In this document: one piece after another, positions 23,249 through 33,156 of the stretch | Position numbering within the stretch: the stretch's first letter is position 1 | How the letters are laid out: each line of letters begins with the position of its first letter | Source of the DNA: Mortierella sp. BCC40632 | Taxonomy: Eukaryota; Mortierellomycota; Mortierellomycetes; Mortierellales; Mortierellaceae | Length of the DNA stretch: 64,000 bases | Direction of reading: 5' to 3' | Assembly (NCBI GenBank): GCA_011634665.1 | Contig: WAEK01000024.1 | Span: 467,639 to 531,638 of the forward strand | Notes under the pieces: generated by a model | Database searches by the model: none | Seen by the model: the letters and a program-made list of their open reading frames with translations, nothing else | What the model was told of the DNA's origin: nothing | Position numbers and translations under genes: made by a program

Positions 23249-24429
23249 AAAATGGTTGGAGAAAAAGATGAATCAACAGCATTTCCCCAAACCCGCGGAA
23301 ATAGTTCAAGAAATTTTTGGGTAATTACCTTATCTTTTCTCCTATCTGATTGGCTATCTATTCCGTTAGTCAAGATGTAAGGTTATTCTCATTGAGGACC
23401 AAATAATACAAGTCCCATTCTGAGTGCGTGGCTGGAAAAGAGACTACATGTACAGTACATCGTGACATTTTTGGCTATACCTTTAGTCTTGCTGAGGGAT
23501 ATCCAGAAGAAGCCTGGACACCATAGTCTAGAGTTGACTTGGAAATGACTGAAAAAGTAGCATCTTGGTCCTCTAGCTCACGCTCAACTATCACACCTCT
23601 TTGCCCTCTCTTCTCTTACTCAAAAAAGAAGATCCGATGTTGGGAGAGCACCAGATTTTCAACAAGTAAACCCCCACTTCTTTCTGAACCACTTGGCACC
23701 AATGGCCTATATGCGACCCAAAGAGGCAAACGCCTTGTAACGAGCCCAGTCCATTTCACATTATTTTGTTTTCTGCAAAGTAGTTGTTGATAACAAGGGA
23801 TACCCTTCCACGGCCTATCCACTTGCTGGGTGTGTCCAGCCTCAATTGACAACGACCTCCTTATAAACGCTGCCTATGTCCTGTCATCAATTAAAGTAAA
23901 CTCAGCACTTTTTTTTTTTTTAAAAAAAAAAAAAAAAAGCAAAAGTACGAGTGCTCTCTCACCTTATTCAGCATTACATCTTTGTTTTTTCGCTGGCTAT
24001 CTTGGCTTACATTGCCACTAACCTATTATCAAACTAACCTGGTCAACTCTTTCTCGCCCTCCTTCTTCTTCATCCTCTCCATCTGCCCCATTTCCTTAAC
24101 TTTCTCCGCACTCCCCACAGCTCCTCTCTCTCCGACGATAGACGACTACAAGCTGTGATACACTGCAGCCTTTATGGGCTATCCAGGACCGACACTGCTA
24201 CCTTGTTGACTGTTTTAGAGTCGAGCGTGCCCCAATGGACAAATAAGATGGGGAACAAAGAAAACGACTCGGGGACTACCTGCTCTTGACTCTTTCATCT
24301 TACTGATATAGGTGCACTTGCTCATCTGTGAAGCAGCACTGCTCGGTTCAACTGGCTTGAGCAGGGCTAACAAAAGTGTTTGATCGAAAGTCAAGATGGC
24401 CTACTGATGTAATTGATTATGTGGCAGTA
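23249..24429. other. Intergenic, no supported gene
   Basis: This is upstream flank of the TBL1 gene. It contains a T/A homopolymer pair at about 23908-23938, which could form a snapback. I see no coding sequence. Confidence 0.4.
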
Positions 24430-25010
24430 TACCGAATGCCACTTTGGCCCTTCTTGAGGAGCTCCAAGAAGGACTAGGGGGTCCTGATGAATCCATCGCT
24501 GAGCGTCATTTGTCATGCTCTTCGATACGACCTAGAGTTGAGCAAGATACTTTTCAAGTGAGCTCGAAAAACCCTTCCTCAGGAGATTGAGAAGTTTAAG
24601 GCGCGCCTTATGTTATGTAGCCTGAACCATGCACAGCTGGTTTTTGTAGATGAAACGAGCAGAGATGGACGTACTGTTGTGCAGGGCCATGCCTAGTGGA
24701 AGATAGGCTCTCCAGCCTTTGTGGCGCTTCCTTTTGCTCGGGGAGAAAGCCCTTCTGTGATGACAGAGTTCTTCTACCACTGTTTATTGACTGGCATATA
24801 TCGACAGGATTTTCAACTGAGCTTCTGCCATAGTGAATCGTCCTCTCTTCTATTTTCAGTCATGGCCTCTGACAAACAGTATTTTCAACAAAGGTATTGT
24901 AAGATTTCATATGAGCATAATGATCGAAAATGTTGCCCACTCCCGAGGTGCTACTCTTATCCGCCTACCCCTGTATTGAGCTAGCGCTCGGTCTGGCCAA
25001 GAAATAGACT
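24430..25010 (+). pseudogene. Decayed IS630-like DDE transposase (relative of 37218-38176)
   Basis: Segments parallel to the transposase at 37218-38176 can be read in changing frames. Examples are SVICHALRYDLELSK (about 24500), LVFVDETSRDGRT (24640, first catalytic Asp), IGSPAFVALPF (24708) and RGATLIRLPLY (24945). The corresponding pieces of the intact gene are STICRALRHDLGLSR, LLFIDETSKDGRA, IGTPAFVSLPF and RGAILIYLPPYSP. Stops interrupt it, and the second Asp and the final Glu regions are not readable. It is a dead older copy of the same family. Confidence 0.75.
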
Positions 25011-25061
25011 CGGCAGTGATAGCCTTGTAAACCAAGACTTGCCTTTCGGGTGTACTTTACG

Positions 25062-25086
25062 CGCCACCACCACCACCACCACCACC

Positions 25087-25167
<81 letters not shown>

Positions 25168-25168
25168 G
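25062..25168 (+). repeat. (ACC)n-(ACT)n compound microsatellite
   Basis: About 12 ACC triplets change directly into about 23 ACT triplets. No coding context was found. Confidence 0.95.
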
Positions 25169-25275
25169 TCGGCTTAAACTATTATTGTAGTGAAGGCATA
25201 CTGCTAATCCATTAGGATTAGTTAGGCTGCCTCCATTATCAGACAGTAAGTATGGAGACCTTCTGTGATCTACCA

Positions 25276-25312
25276 AAATAATAATAATAATAATAATAAT
25301 AATAGTAATAAA
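25276..25312 (+). repeat. (ATA)n microsatellite
   Basis: About 12 ATA triplets with one GTA interruption lie about 110 bp after the ACC/ACT array. Confidence 0.9.
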
Positions 25313-27020
25313 CATCCCACATGCTTTCTCTGCGGCTGCTTTAAACAACCTGTCTCCAAGGCCTCGCTCCTTTAGCTCCTCAGCCTGCGCTGTAGGTGTA
25401 GCTGGTCTCTTTCTCGTTTGCCTATCATCCGTCTGCTTCGTCCATCGTCCAAGTCCAAGCCCATTTGAATCACCTGAACCTTCTCGCGCTTAATCAGCTT
25501 CTGAACAGGGTTATCTTGTGGAGAGAGAGTGAGAGAGAGAGCATAAAGAATACCTCCTTGGGATGCATCGTACTAAACTATTGCAACCGGCGGAAGAACT
25601 ATTAGGAGGGCGAGTTGGTGGATCACAGAGCAATTGATGGTGGTCAAGAGAATGGACGCTGCTAGGAGGTCTGTGAAATTGGTACCAGATCTATTTCAGG
25701 AAAGGGAGATGTAGTAGAGTCAATTTTTAGCAAACAAATGATTGCCACTAAAATGTGATTCACTAGCTGAGCCATCGGCAACTCTTTCAAATAATGAGGA
25801 GCGTCTGTAGCCCCGGTGGTCGCTGAGGTTGGAATCTGGGACCAACCCTATCGCTCTCGGGAGCTGGTGAAGGTGATCGGATGTGACGCGTAGAGTCGCA
25901 GAGCCGTCTTTTACTTGCTCAGGTCTTACTGAAATACAACCATCAGTAACTGCTTGGTCAATGTGGCGAGTCTGAGTCCTGGCGGTAGTCACTAGTACCT
26001 TGAGTGCTTTCCTATCATCCTGGGGGAAGGTTGGCGCCTTTGCAGTGTCTGAGTACACCAAACTGATTTGCACTGGCCCATAGGTTGCATACCTCCATTA
26101 CTGACAGCCCGCGCAATAGAGGTGAAATGGTCGCAGACTTTGCTTTGTGAAGCCGATGTTGAGTATTAGCATGGTATGAGATGCCTCATGCCAGCGACGA
26201 TCCTTGCTCTTCAAGGCCCTATGAGTCGTCCCTTGCGAATGTTGATACGGAAATCAAAGAGAGACGGGAGCCCGATAGGCGTTATTGTGGAGAATCCTTT
26301 TGTCTTAGTGAGAGATGAGGAGAGGGAAAGGAAGGGATGAGAGGTTCTTGAGAAGTATCAAAGGAGGAGGAAGTGAGGTGGAAGAGATGCATACCCATGC
26401 TTTTGATAGCGAACATATCCATTAGGTTATTGGGCAGATCGGCCTCTCAATCTGTGGTTGGAATGGGCAGAAAAATCTTTTGAGCAACTATTTTACGGTC
26501 TAGTGAGAGGGGGAAGGGTATGTCTGTCTGTCAACACGCGACAGTTTGAACAGGAAAGGGTAGTTATCGTTTATTGTGGGAGCCTAGACGAGGTCTCTAC
26601 AACCCTTGGGTTTTTATCCTACTTGGAGAAATGCTTGAGTAAGAAGCAATAGTATTTATGTTTGTATCATAGGATGTAGGAGTTAGGCACACATTGAGTC
26701 TGCTCGCATGTGATACGTGACTCCTAGGAAATGCTTTACTTTATTGTAGACATTTTGTCAATCAAGACAGCCTTGAATGATGATAGTTTTCAACTAGGGC
26801 AGCGCAGAACGCCAGGTAAAGTAAGACTCTCAGGGATGACTGACAAAGACGTAGCCTCCAACGAAGAATAGGGTCGAATCCCTCTAGTTACAGCAGAATT
26901 TGTTAGGATTAATATTCGTTATTACCAGGCTTTATTCCTTTATTTCCGGGGTAGACTATATTTATTCCGGCCATTTGACAATCAACACATCCGAGTTCTG
27001 ATCAACACGATATCCACACC
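25313..27020. other. Intergenic, no supported gene
   Basis: Open frames at 25720-26073 (minus, 117 codons) and 26458-26652 (plus) have no recognisable motif and no splice context that I can support. Otherwise nothing was seen before the ribosomal protein gene. Confidence 0.4.
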
Positions 27021-27424
27021 ATGAATGCTCCAACCGGGTCCAAATTGGCTCTTCTGAGCAAACTCTCTTGCTCGATCTTCGGCAATATCTATAATCCTCA
27101 GGGAGTCCGTGCAGGCAATAAGATCCTTCGAGCTCGTCTTGTAGGGCCAACCGTCAATTCCTATTACCCGAATGTGAAGCTGATCAAACCAAGAGAGATC
27201 TCCAGAATGGCTCCTGAAATGAACTTGGTTGATCAAGCAGAGAAGACCCGTCTGGAAGACTTGGCAGAGCGCAAGAAGCGTGGCAAAGGACCACCCAAGA
27301 AGGGTAATCATCTTGAAGCGCATGGAACCTACCCATTCTTTCCAGAACATTTGATACTGACTTGGATTCTCTGCGTTTACCTGAACTAGGCCAAGGTCGT
27401 CGCTCAACTCTCAAGAAGAAGTAG
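27021..27424 (+). CDS. RSM27: Mitochondrial small ribosomal subunit protein mS33 (MRPS33/Rsm27)
   Basis: Two exons, 27021-27303 and 27390-27424, with a GT-AG intron, sum to 318 nt (105 residues), the normal size of this family. Near the N-terminus LSKLSCSIFGNIYNP matches the conserved 'L...iFg...nPt' start of mS33. The middle carries a conserved YYPNV and P.iS/M segment, and the C-terminus is Lys-rich (ERKKRGKGPPKKGQGRR, then STLKKK), as in yeast Rsm27 and animal MRPS33. The protein is a structural component of the mitochondrial 28S/37S subunit and is nuclear-encoded. The short second exon was found because its frame completes the basic tail. The ATG at 27021 is the only suitable start. Confidence 0.88.
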
Positions 27425-27463
27425 AACCGTCAACCTTTGGTTGGAGCCTTACAATATGTACAT

Positions 27464-27655
27464 TACTATTTCAATACAAACTAGAAGGCGCTGCACGATG
27501 GTATATCAAGCTAAATATAGCGGCGAAAGTGTTGGAATGGGAAACCCTGCAGTTTGCTAATGAAGCCAAATACGGTGTTCCTTTGGGAACCGTGTTTGGT
27601 ATAGTTGATAATTTACCAAAGGCAGTGCATATCAGCTTTCTAATCAGTGAGGCTT
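27464..27655 (+). pseudogene. Possible retroelement Gag fragment
   Basis: A short open stretch reads YKLEGAARWYIKLN followed by EWETLQFANEAKYG, which resembles the 'L.G.A..W......W..L...F..ky' signature of Ty3-type Gag proteins. It ends in a stop with no partner domains near it. This is a weak, motif-only call. Confidence 0.35.
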
Positions 27656-27833
27656 GAACGTGAGTGGGAGAAGATTCATTTCTGGAACAGATGCTGCCTC
27701 ATTTCGACAATGGCAGTTTTTGAGGGAACTCAGGATTTTCCCTATTAGGAAAGGCTACTCTTCGAACAAGGACCACTCTATCAACAATAAGATTCCCTTT
27801 TGGCATTGAAGCATGGGTGTGAATAGTCTATTT

Positions 27834-27914
27834 TATCCCTTCGTCTGTCGCAAGTCACGTAGTACACCCGCAAAAATTGGAAGCGAAAACGCTTCCAAAA
27901 CAGACGAAGGGATA
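27834..27914. mobile_element. Short palindromic element, likely Tc1/mariner-type MITE
   Basis: The ends are a perfect 15-bp inverted repeat: TATCCCTTCGTCTGT at 27834-27848 and its complement at 27900-27914. It begins and ends with TA, as expected for a TA target duplication. Inside, a second perfect 9-bp hairpin (TTGGAAGCG, loop AAAA, at 27877-27898) is present. The element is only 81 bp and carries no gene. Confidence 0.55.
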
Positions 27915-28670
27915 CTATCACATGGAAGCAATTGAAGGCTCAGCTTGAATTGAAGAGAAGACTGTAGAGTCCTTTTTTCCTAGCCTATTAGTTTTAATCC
28001 TGTGACTTTGCAAGGCCATTTTTTTTTTTTCATTCTTTACCTGGCATTTGTTATGACACAGCGTTGGGCTACAGGGTCACTAAGGTATTTATCTGGTTGA
28101 CAAACGCTTGCACCCTAGATTTCTCTGAACCTTTTTGAGCTTAGCGCCACTCGAATGAGGCGAAACCAACTTGATTCGCCCGACTGCGGCCGCTTTTGAA
28201 TCATTTCCTCTCTTCCTTTGGCGGCAAGCCCACCTATCATATCAGGCATTTGCTCCGCAATGACTCGGCACCTCCGTTCTTTAAGTCCTTCCGCCTTTTT
28301 TATGCGTGTCCCGATCTACATGTGGCAAGGCTTTGAAAAATCAATCGAGCCACTGCGCCGGATTAGAGCCTAAAGTAAATACTCATCCAGTAAACACCCT
28401 AGCCACGAAAAGCAGTAGCGAAGCTCCCGAGACCTGCTATGGAAGCTGCCATATTGCCTGTTATGACTTGTAACAAGAGAGGGGCGCTTTTTCTGTTCTT
28501 TTATCTAGTGTTGAAGATATGATGATTTCCTGCTCAACAAACTGGTCTCTAAACTGCACTAAAACTGTCTTTTATTGGTTCTACTCAATTCTGTATGCAA
28601 GTAAAAAATTAAAGAGTTAGGATTTGTTGTTTACGCGTTTTGCCAGACAAGCATGAAACTGGAGGGGTTC
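27915..28670. other. Downstream flank of the Fanzor locus, no gene
   Basis: I see no coding sequence. Since Fanzor guide RNAs are usually made from sequence next to the 3' end of the gene, the minus-strand sequence below 28671 is the place to look for a guide RNA and the element end. I could not identify a terminal repeat. Confidence 0.35.
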
Positions 28671-29031
28671 TTACCATAATCCCGACTTCCGACCGAGGGC
28701 TTCAGCAGGAATCAACTTTTGATGCTGTGAGCTTGATGGATCCGGTGCAGAGGAGCTGGTGTTGATAGTACGAGAGAAAGGAGGCAGCCTTTCCCGCATG
28801 TTGCTGAGGAGTTGGTGTGCACCTGCAATCGCAATCGCCACTGCCGCATGTGTGTCTCGAGGTTTGAGACAGTACCCGGGCTTGAACGATATGCAGTCGA
28901 CGTTGACACACTCGACTGCTCCATTGGCAGTGACAATCCTGGAGCCTCGACGATATCGCCCTTGACGGACTTGACTAAAACAAAAGACACATGTCTTGGA
29001 CGTCCGATACTCATCTGTCATGCCAATGGGT
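28671..29031 (-). CDS. Second Fanzor C-terminal exon (zinc ribbon plus RuvC-III)
   Basis: The exon begins after a candidate 3' splice site (TTTGAGTAG, then ACCCATTGG) and ends with stop at 28671. It encodes PIGMTDEYRTSKTCVFCF (the Glu-containing RuvC-II-like strand and the first zinc Cys pair), GAVECVNVDC (second pair, CX4C) and KPRDTHAAVAIAIAGA (RuvC-III; Asp codon 28854-28856), then a Ser/Pro tail. All key residues are intact. It repeats the last exon of copy C immediately upstream. It could be an alternative terminal exon of that gene, since a splice from GGNK in copy C (29,550 region) would stay in frame, or a remnant of a second copy. The upstream body of a second gene is absent. Confidence 0.65.
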
Positions 29032-31133
29032 CTACTCAAATATCACAAACAAAAAATTAAAAAATTAGATCATGCAGCAAGAGGAAGAAAAGAATGCATG
29101 CAAAAGAGATTTTTGTACTCACCATTGTCCCGACTCTGGCGGGGGCTACCATTGCATCTGCATAGATGTTGGAGGCTGTTTCGATCCAGTATTTGACTGG
29201 CGTTCTTGGATTGCAGATAGGACATCGTCCTGGGAAGCCCTTGAGAATGGTGGGAGTGGGTTATGGTTGAGCAGAATTGACGCTCCCGATATCGCTATCG
29301 CTATCGCCGCACTTTGGTCTCGTCCCTTCATCGTGTAGCCGACCTTGAACGATGGACACTCTGAGTTAACACACTCTACCGCCCCATGAACCCTCACCAT
29401 CTTCCTCACTCCATTCACTACTCTCCTCGACCGTGCAAGCTCCATTCGTTGAAAGCAATACACACACGTCTTGCTCGTCTGATACTCGTCCGTCATCGAC
29501 ACGGGGCAGTATCGCCCATGCTCCTTTCGCAACTTGTTGCCTCCACGTCGTGCATGTCCTCCTATCCTAGACCCTACACATGTCCCCGCTGTCCCCGTCA
29601 GCATAATCGGAAGCACAACTACCTTTCTCTTGGGACACTCGGCGACATGCTCAAATGGTTCTGCTCCTATGCCTCGCGGAAGGTGGTATCTTTGACACTC
29701 GCTGCAGTATCCATCCACCTGCGACACTTGCCCAGTCGCCACAATCGATCCCTCTCTACCCTGACGACTGACAAACCGTCGCTCTTCTGACCCGAGAATC
29801 GCCCACCCTCTCCTCGTTCGCAAATCCTGCGTATGCCGCTCTTTCAGCGCGCGCTTTGACTGGTAGAATATCTGCAGCGTCTCTCTCTGTTTGCGTCGAA
29901 CTCTTTGGGCTTTCTCGATCTCTTCTGCAGTCAACGCCCGCTTCAGGCTGTTATCTTCCTTCGATATCTCGCTCAAAGCATTTTGTGCTGCTCGATCCGC
30001 TTTAAATCTTTTTTCTCGGCTCCGCTGGTGCTTTTTGGAAAATGAAATGTCATTGATCCGCGCGGAGGTGATCTTGTGAGATCTCGGTAACCTCATCTTT
30101 TCCAGCGTATCCATGTCGGGGTCTGTGTTTTGGGAACCGACATTCATTTGCTCACCTCCTGCACCATAGGATCCTTCCTGCTCCACGCTATTATCTCCAG
30201 GCTAGATCGACTGCATACTGGTGTCCATGTCGTCCTGTTCTTCTGCCATCGCTTCTTGTACTTGGCTGATTGTGTCAGAATCATCTACAGAGTGTCAAGA
30301 GAGGAGATTAGAAAAAACTCTATCCCACTTTGGAAAAAAAAAAAAAAAAAGACTTACCCATCAGGACCGAGAACGGGTTTAAATGTCGGCTACTGATGTC
30401 TGAAAGAGCTTGAGGTGGGTCCTGATCCGCTCAATGCTGACCCCAACGGTCTCACTCATGGTCCTCACTCCTCAGCCCATAGTCTGTGCCTCCCATCACA
30501 ACCGTACAAGCTCTCCCTTCATGCTCCTCGACCATTAGTCCCGATATGTCCAGTTTCTCCGTTCTCTCGGTCACTGCAGGTTGCTCCCATGTGACTCTTG
30601 TACCCACAGTCTGGACTGGCTTACTCGAACACACCTGACCTGTAGATGCCTTCGCCAGCTTGTTGAATCGATAGGTTGCCTTTCGAAGTGCCTCCAGTTC
30701 TTGCTCTTGTGGCACTAGCTTTTTTCTTGCCTCTCGTACCTCTTGACGAGCCTGCCGAAGGGCCAAGTACTCTGCTGTCCCTCTTGGCAGGTCCTTTCTC
30801 TCCTCTTTAGGCACCCTTGATTCATTCACAATTTGGGCTGCTTCCGACCTTGTATCCTCCAATGCACGTACTGTCTTCCGCATCATCTGGATTTTGTTTT
30901 CTTTGGCCTTCTTTGCATCCAAGAATCGCTCCGCGTAAGCTGCTGCCTCTTTGTTGGTCATTTCACTCTCTGTTAGTCGATGACTCCATATGTCACCGTC
31001 AGCGTGTCGTGTCTTGCCTTTTTGTATCCGATCCTCGTCAAATTTATATGTCACTGGATAGCCTGCCCTATTGACACCATGAGAAATAACCTCACCTGTG
31101 AGGTGAACTCTCCACTGGTCAACAAATGTCAGC

Positions 31134-31215
31134 CTAGCGAAAAAAAAAAAAAAAAAAAAAAGGTCAGTTGAGCTCAATAAGGCATCGACTGCTAGTCTCT
31201 TTGTGGGATTCTTAC
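31134..31215 (-). other. Intron in Fanzor copy C with T20 tract before the 3' splice site
   Basis: The 82-nt GT-AG intron separates CG from G in one Arg codon (LLFRHR then LTFVDQW). A run of about 20 T precedes CGCTAG. The homologous point in copy A (about 12594-12602) is continuous coding sequence without intron. Confidence 0.7.
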
Positions 31216-31798
31216 CGATGGCGGAACAAAAGACCTCGGTCTCGGCACTCTTTCCGTAGCACATCCAGGTTGAATATGCTGCTGAACAGAGTATCACGAC
31301 TTTCTCGAGTACTCTGAATCTGCTTGGCACTCGTGATGACCTTGCCTTCCTCATCGTACATGTCAAAGTGTCCTGGAAAAGAGCTTCCAAAGACCTCATA
31401 GATCCCTGTAGTGTTAAGGTGAAGTGCGTGCCTGTCTGCCACCGAGATCTCGGGCACCAGCTTCCTGCAGTAGTTGTCATAACCTGCAATCCTTAGTACT
31501 TGGTTCGCAATCATGACCATAGGAGCCATAATAGCAAAATGCTTGACAGGTGGTTTGGTCCGTCTTGTCATGTTGCTCTCATCTTCTCCTTCGCCCTTAA
31601 TAACAACCCGATTCGGGGCATAGGGTCGTAATTGGTTTATCAGATGTGCTGCAACTGTGCATTCTTTCTCTGTAAATTCGGTCCCTACATGCGCCGCTCT
31701 TTGGATGTCGTCCTTGGTAACCTTTTCGCGGACAAAGGGAGACTCGAGCAGCATTCTAATGACTGCTTGCAGTCCTTTCAGTCGAGACCGCGAGGGCT

Positions 31799-31893
31799 CT
31801 GTAAAGAAAAAAAATGATAATCTGGTTAGCAGCGGGTAGATTGTTTCTCTTATGTTTTGCAGACGTCTCTTGAAATCCATCAAAGTCTCTTAC
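31799..31893 (-). other. Intron in Fanzor copy C, absent from copy A
   Basis: The 95-nt GT-AG intron (GTAAGA, ending TTTCTTTACAG) splits one Glu codon before PSRSRLKGLQAV. In copy A the matching KEPTRAELLSLQAV near 12045 is uninterrupted. Confidence 0.7.
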
Positions 31894-32799
31894 CTTGCTC
31901 ACTTTCTCCTTCGGCCTCGTCGTCTTCTTTCTCCGAGTCTGTGCCTTCTTGGACCTCTTCCAGGATCTCTATCTGTCCTTCATCCTGCCCGACAGCAGCC
32001 ACTCCCTCAAGTCGATGCTTTAATCGAGGGATTGGCCTTTTTGCTCCTGGTTGTCGCTCTGGCTGTAAACTCATCAATCGCTCGATCCTTTCTTGAATAA
32101 CTCCTGTGCGCCGTTGGGCCTGTTCCTCCTGGTTCTCTGGTACACTCAACCAATGACAAAGCTCGTCATTCAGCTTGTGTAATTGTCGCTTCCAGCCACG
32201 GTACTGTGCTCGACGGCTTGGATTCGCTTCCACTTTCTGTGAATTTGCCCTGGAACCCCGTTCTCTCCACCTCGCTTCTCGCTCAGGTGCGAGGTGGACT
32301 CGGAGTAAAATCCTGAGCAGATAATCCAGCGCTTTGTCGTAAATCTTTCCATCCCACAGGTTGGCAATGTTCGTTGCCAACTCTCGCAGGTGCTGTGTGA
32401 TCGTGGCCGATATCCCCGTGACATTGATTTCTTTGTAGTCGTTTCCAGGGTGCTCGAGTAGCTCATGAAGTTTAATCCATGTTTCAGGCTGCGATCCTTT
32501 CTTGGCTCCACAGGATCCTTGGGATCCCAAAAAGTGCGAGTAGAGGTTGTGGATGTGATTTTCAGTAAGGAGAGACGCAAATGGGTCCCTGTTGACGTTC
32601 AGGCCTCTTCCAAATGCAGTCTCTAGCCTTTCCTGCAAGTCTCTCGGTATTGGTGCGACACTGATGGTTGTCTTGGCGTTGCTGTTGTTGATGTTGTTGC
32701 CATAGTTGCTAGGGAATAGCTCAAGAATAGTGTTTCTCAAGAATATTGAGCTCTGTATCTGTATCATTACGGCCTGTGTAAAGTTCACCCTTTACGGTC

Positions 32800-32830
<31 letters not shown>

Positions 32831-33108
32831 GAGAGATAGAGATAGAGAATGTTAATGAGATTTGTTGAAGTTGAATGTGGTGCACAAGTACCCAAAGAGA
32901 CCTAAAGACACGGTAACGTACCAGGCAAATGACTTTTAGCGCCAATACAGAGACCTCGTCCATGATTCTAGTCATGTCATCCTGGAGACTTTCTGCAATT
33001 TGAATGAGTGTTTTGAGGCGAGGCAGGAGTTCAGGGCGAACAATTCTCTTGAAGTTTGTAGGACACGTCCTTATTTTTTCAAAGTCTCCAAGGACATTGT
33101 CTACGGCA

Positions 33109-33156
33109 TCGTCTGGGTCGTCATCTGGGTCGTCATCTGGGTCGTCATCTGGGCCG
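33109..33156 (-). repeat. 12-bp tandem repeat coding Asp-Asp-Asp-Pro
   Basis: Four perfect or near-perfect 12-bp units lie within the N-terminal exon of Fanzor copy C and give DDPDDDPDDDPDD. In-frame unit size means that copy number can vary without frameshift. Confidence 0.85.

Noticed and set aside
25062..25311. CRISPR-like or coding repeat
   Set aside because: These are plain trinucleotide microsatellites without spacers.
25720..26073. 117-codon minus-strand frame as a gene
   Set aside because: No motif, no splice context and no similar sequence known to me.
26820..26920. tRNA-like GGTCGAATCCC box
   Set aside because: No matching A box, acceptor stem or anticodon arm could be folded around it.
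30285..30357. Separate gene start after this intron in Fanzor copy C
   Set aside because: The downstream frame continues the Fanzor order seen in copies A and B, so it is the same gene, broken by a stop at 30202-30204.
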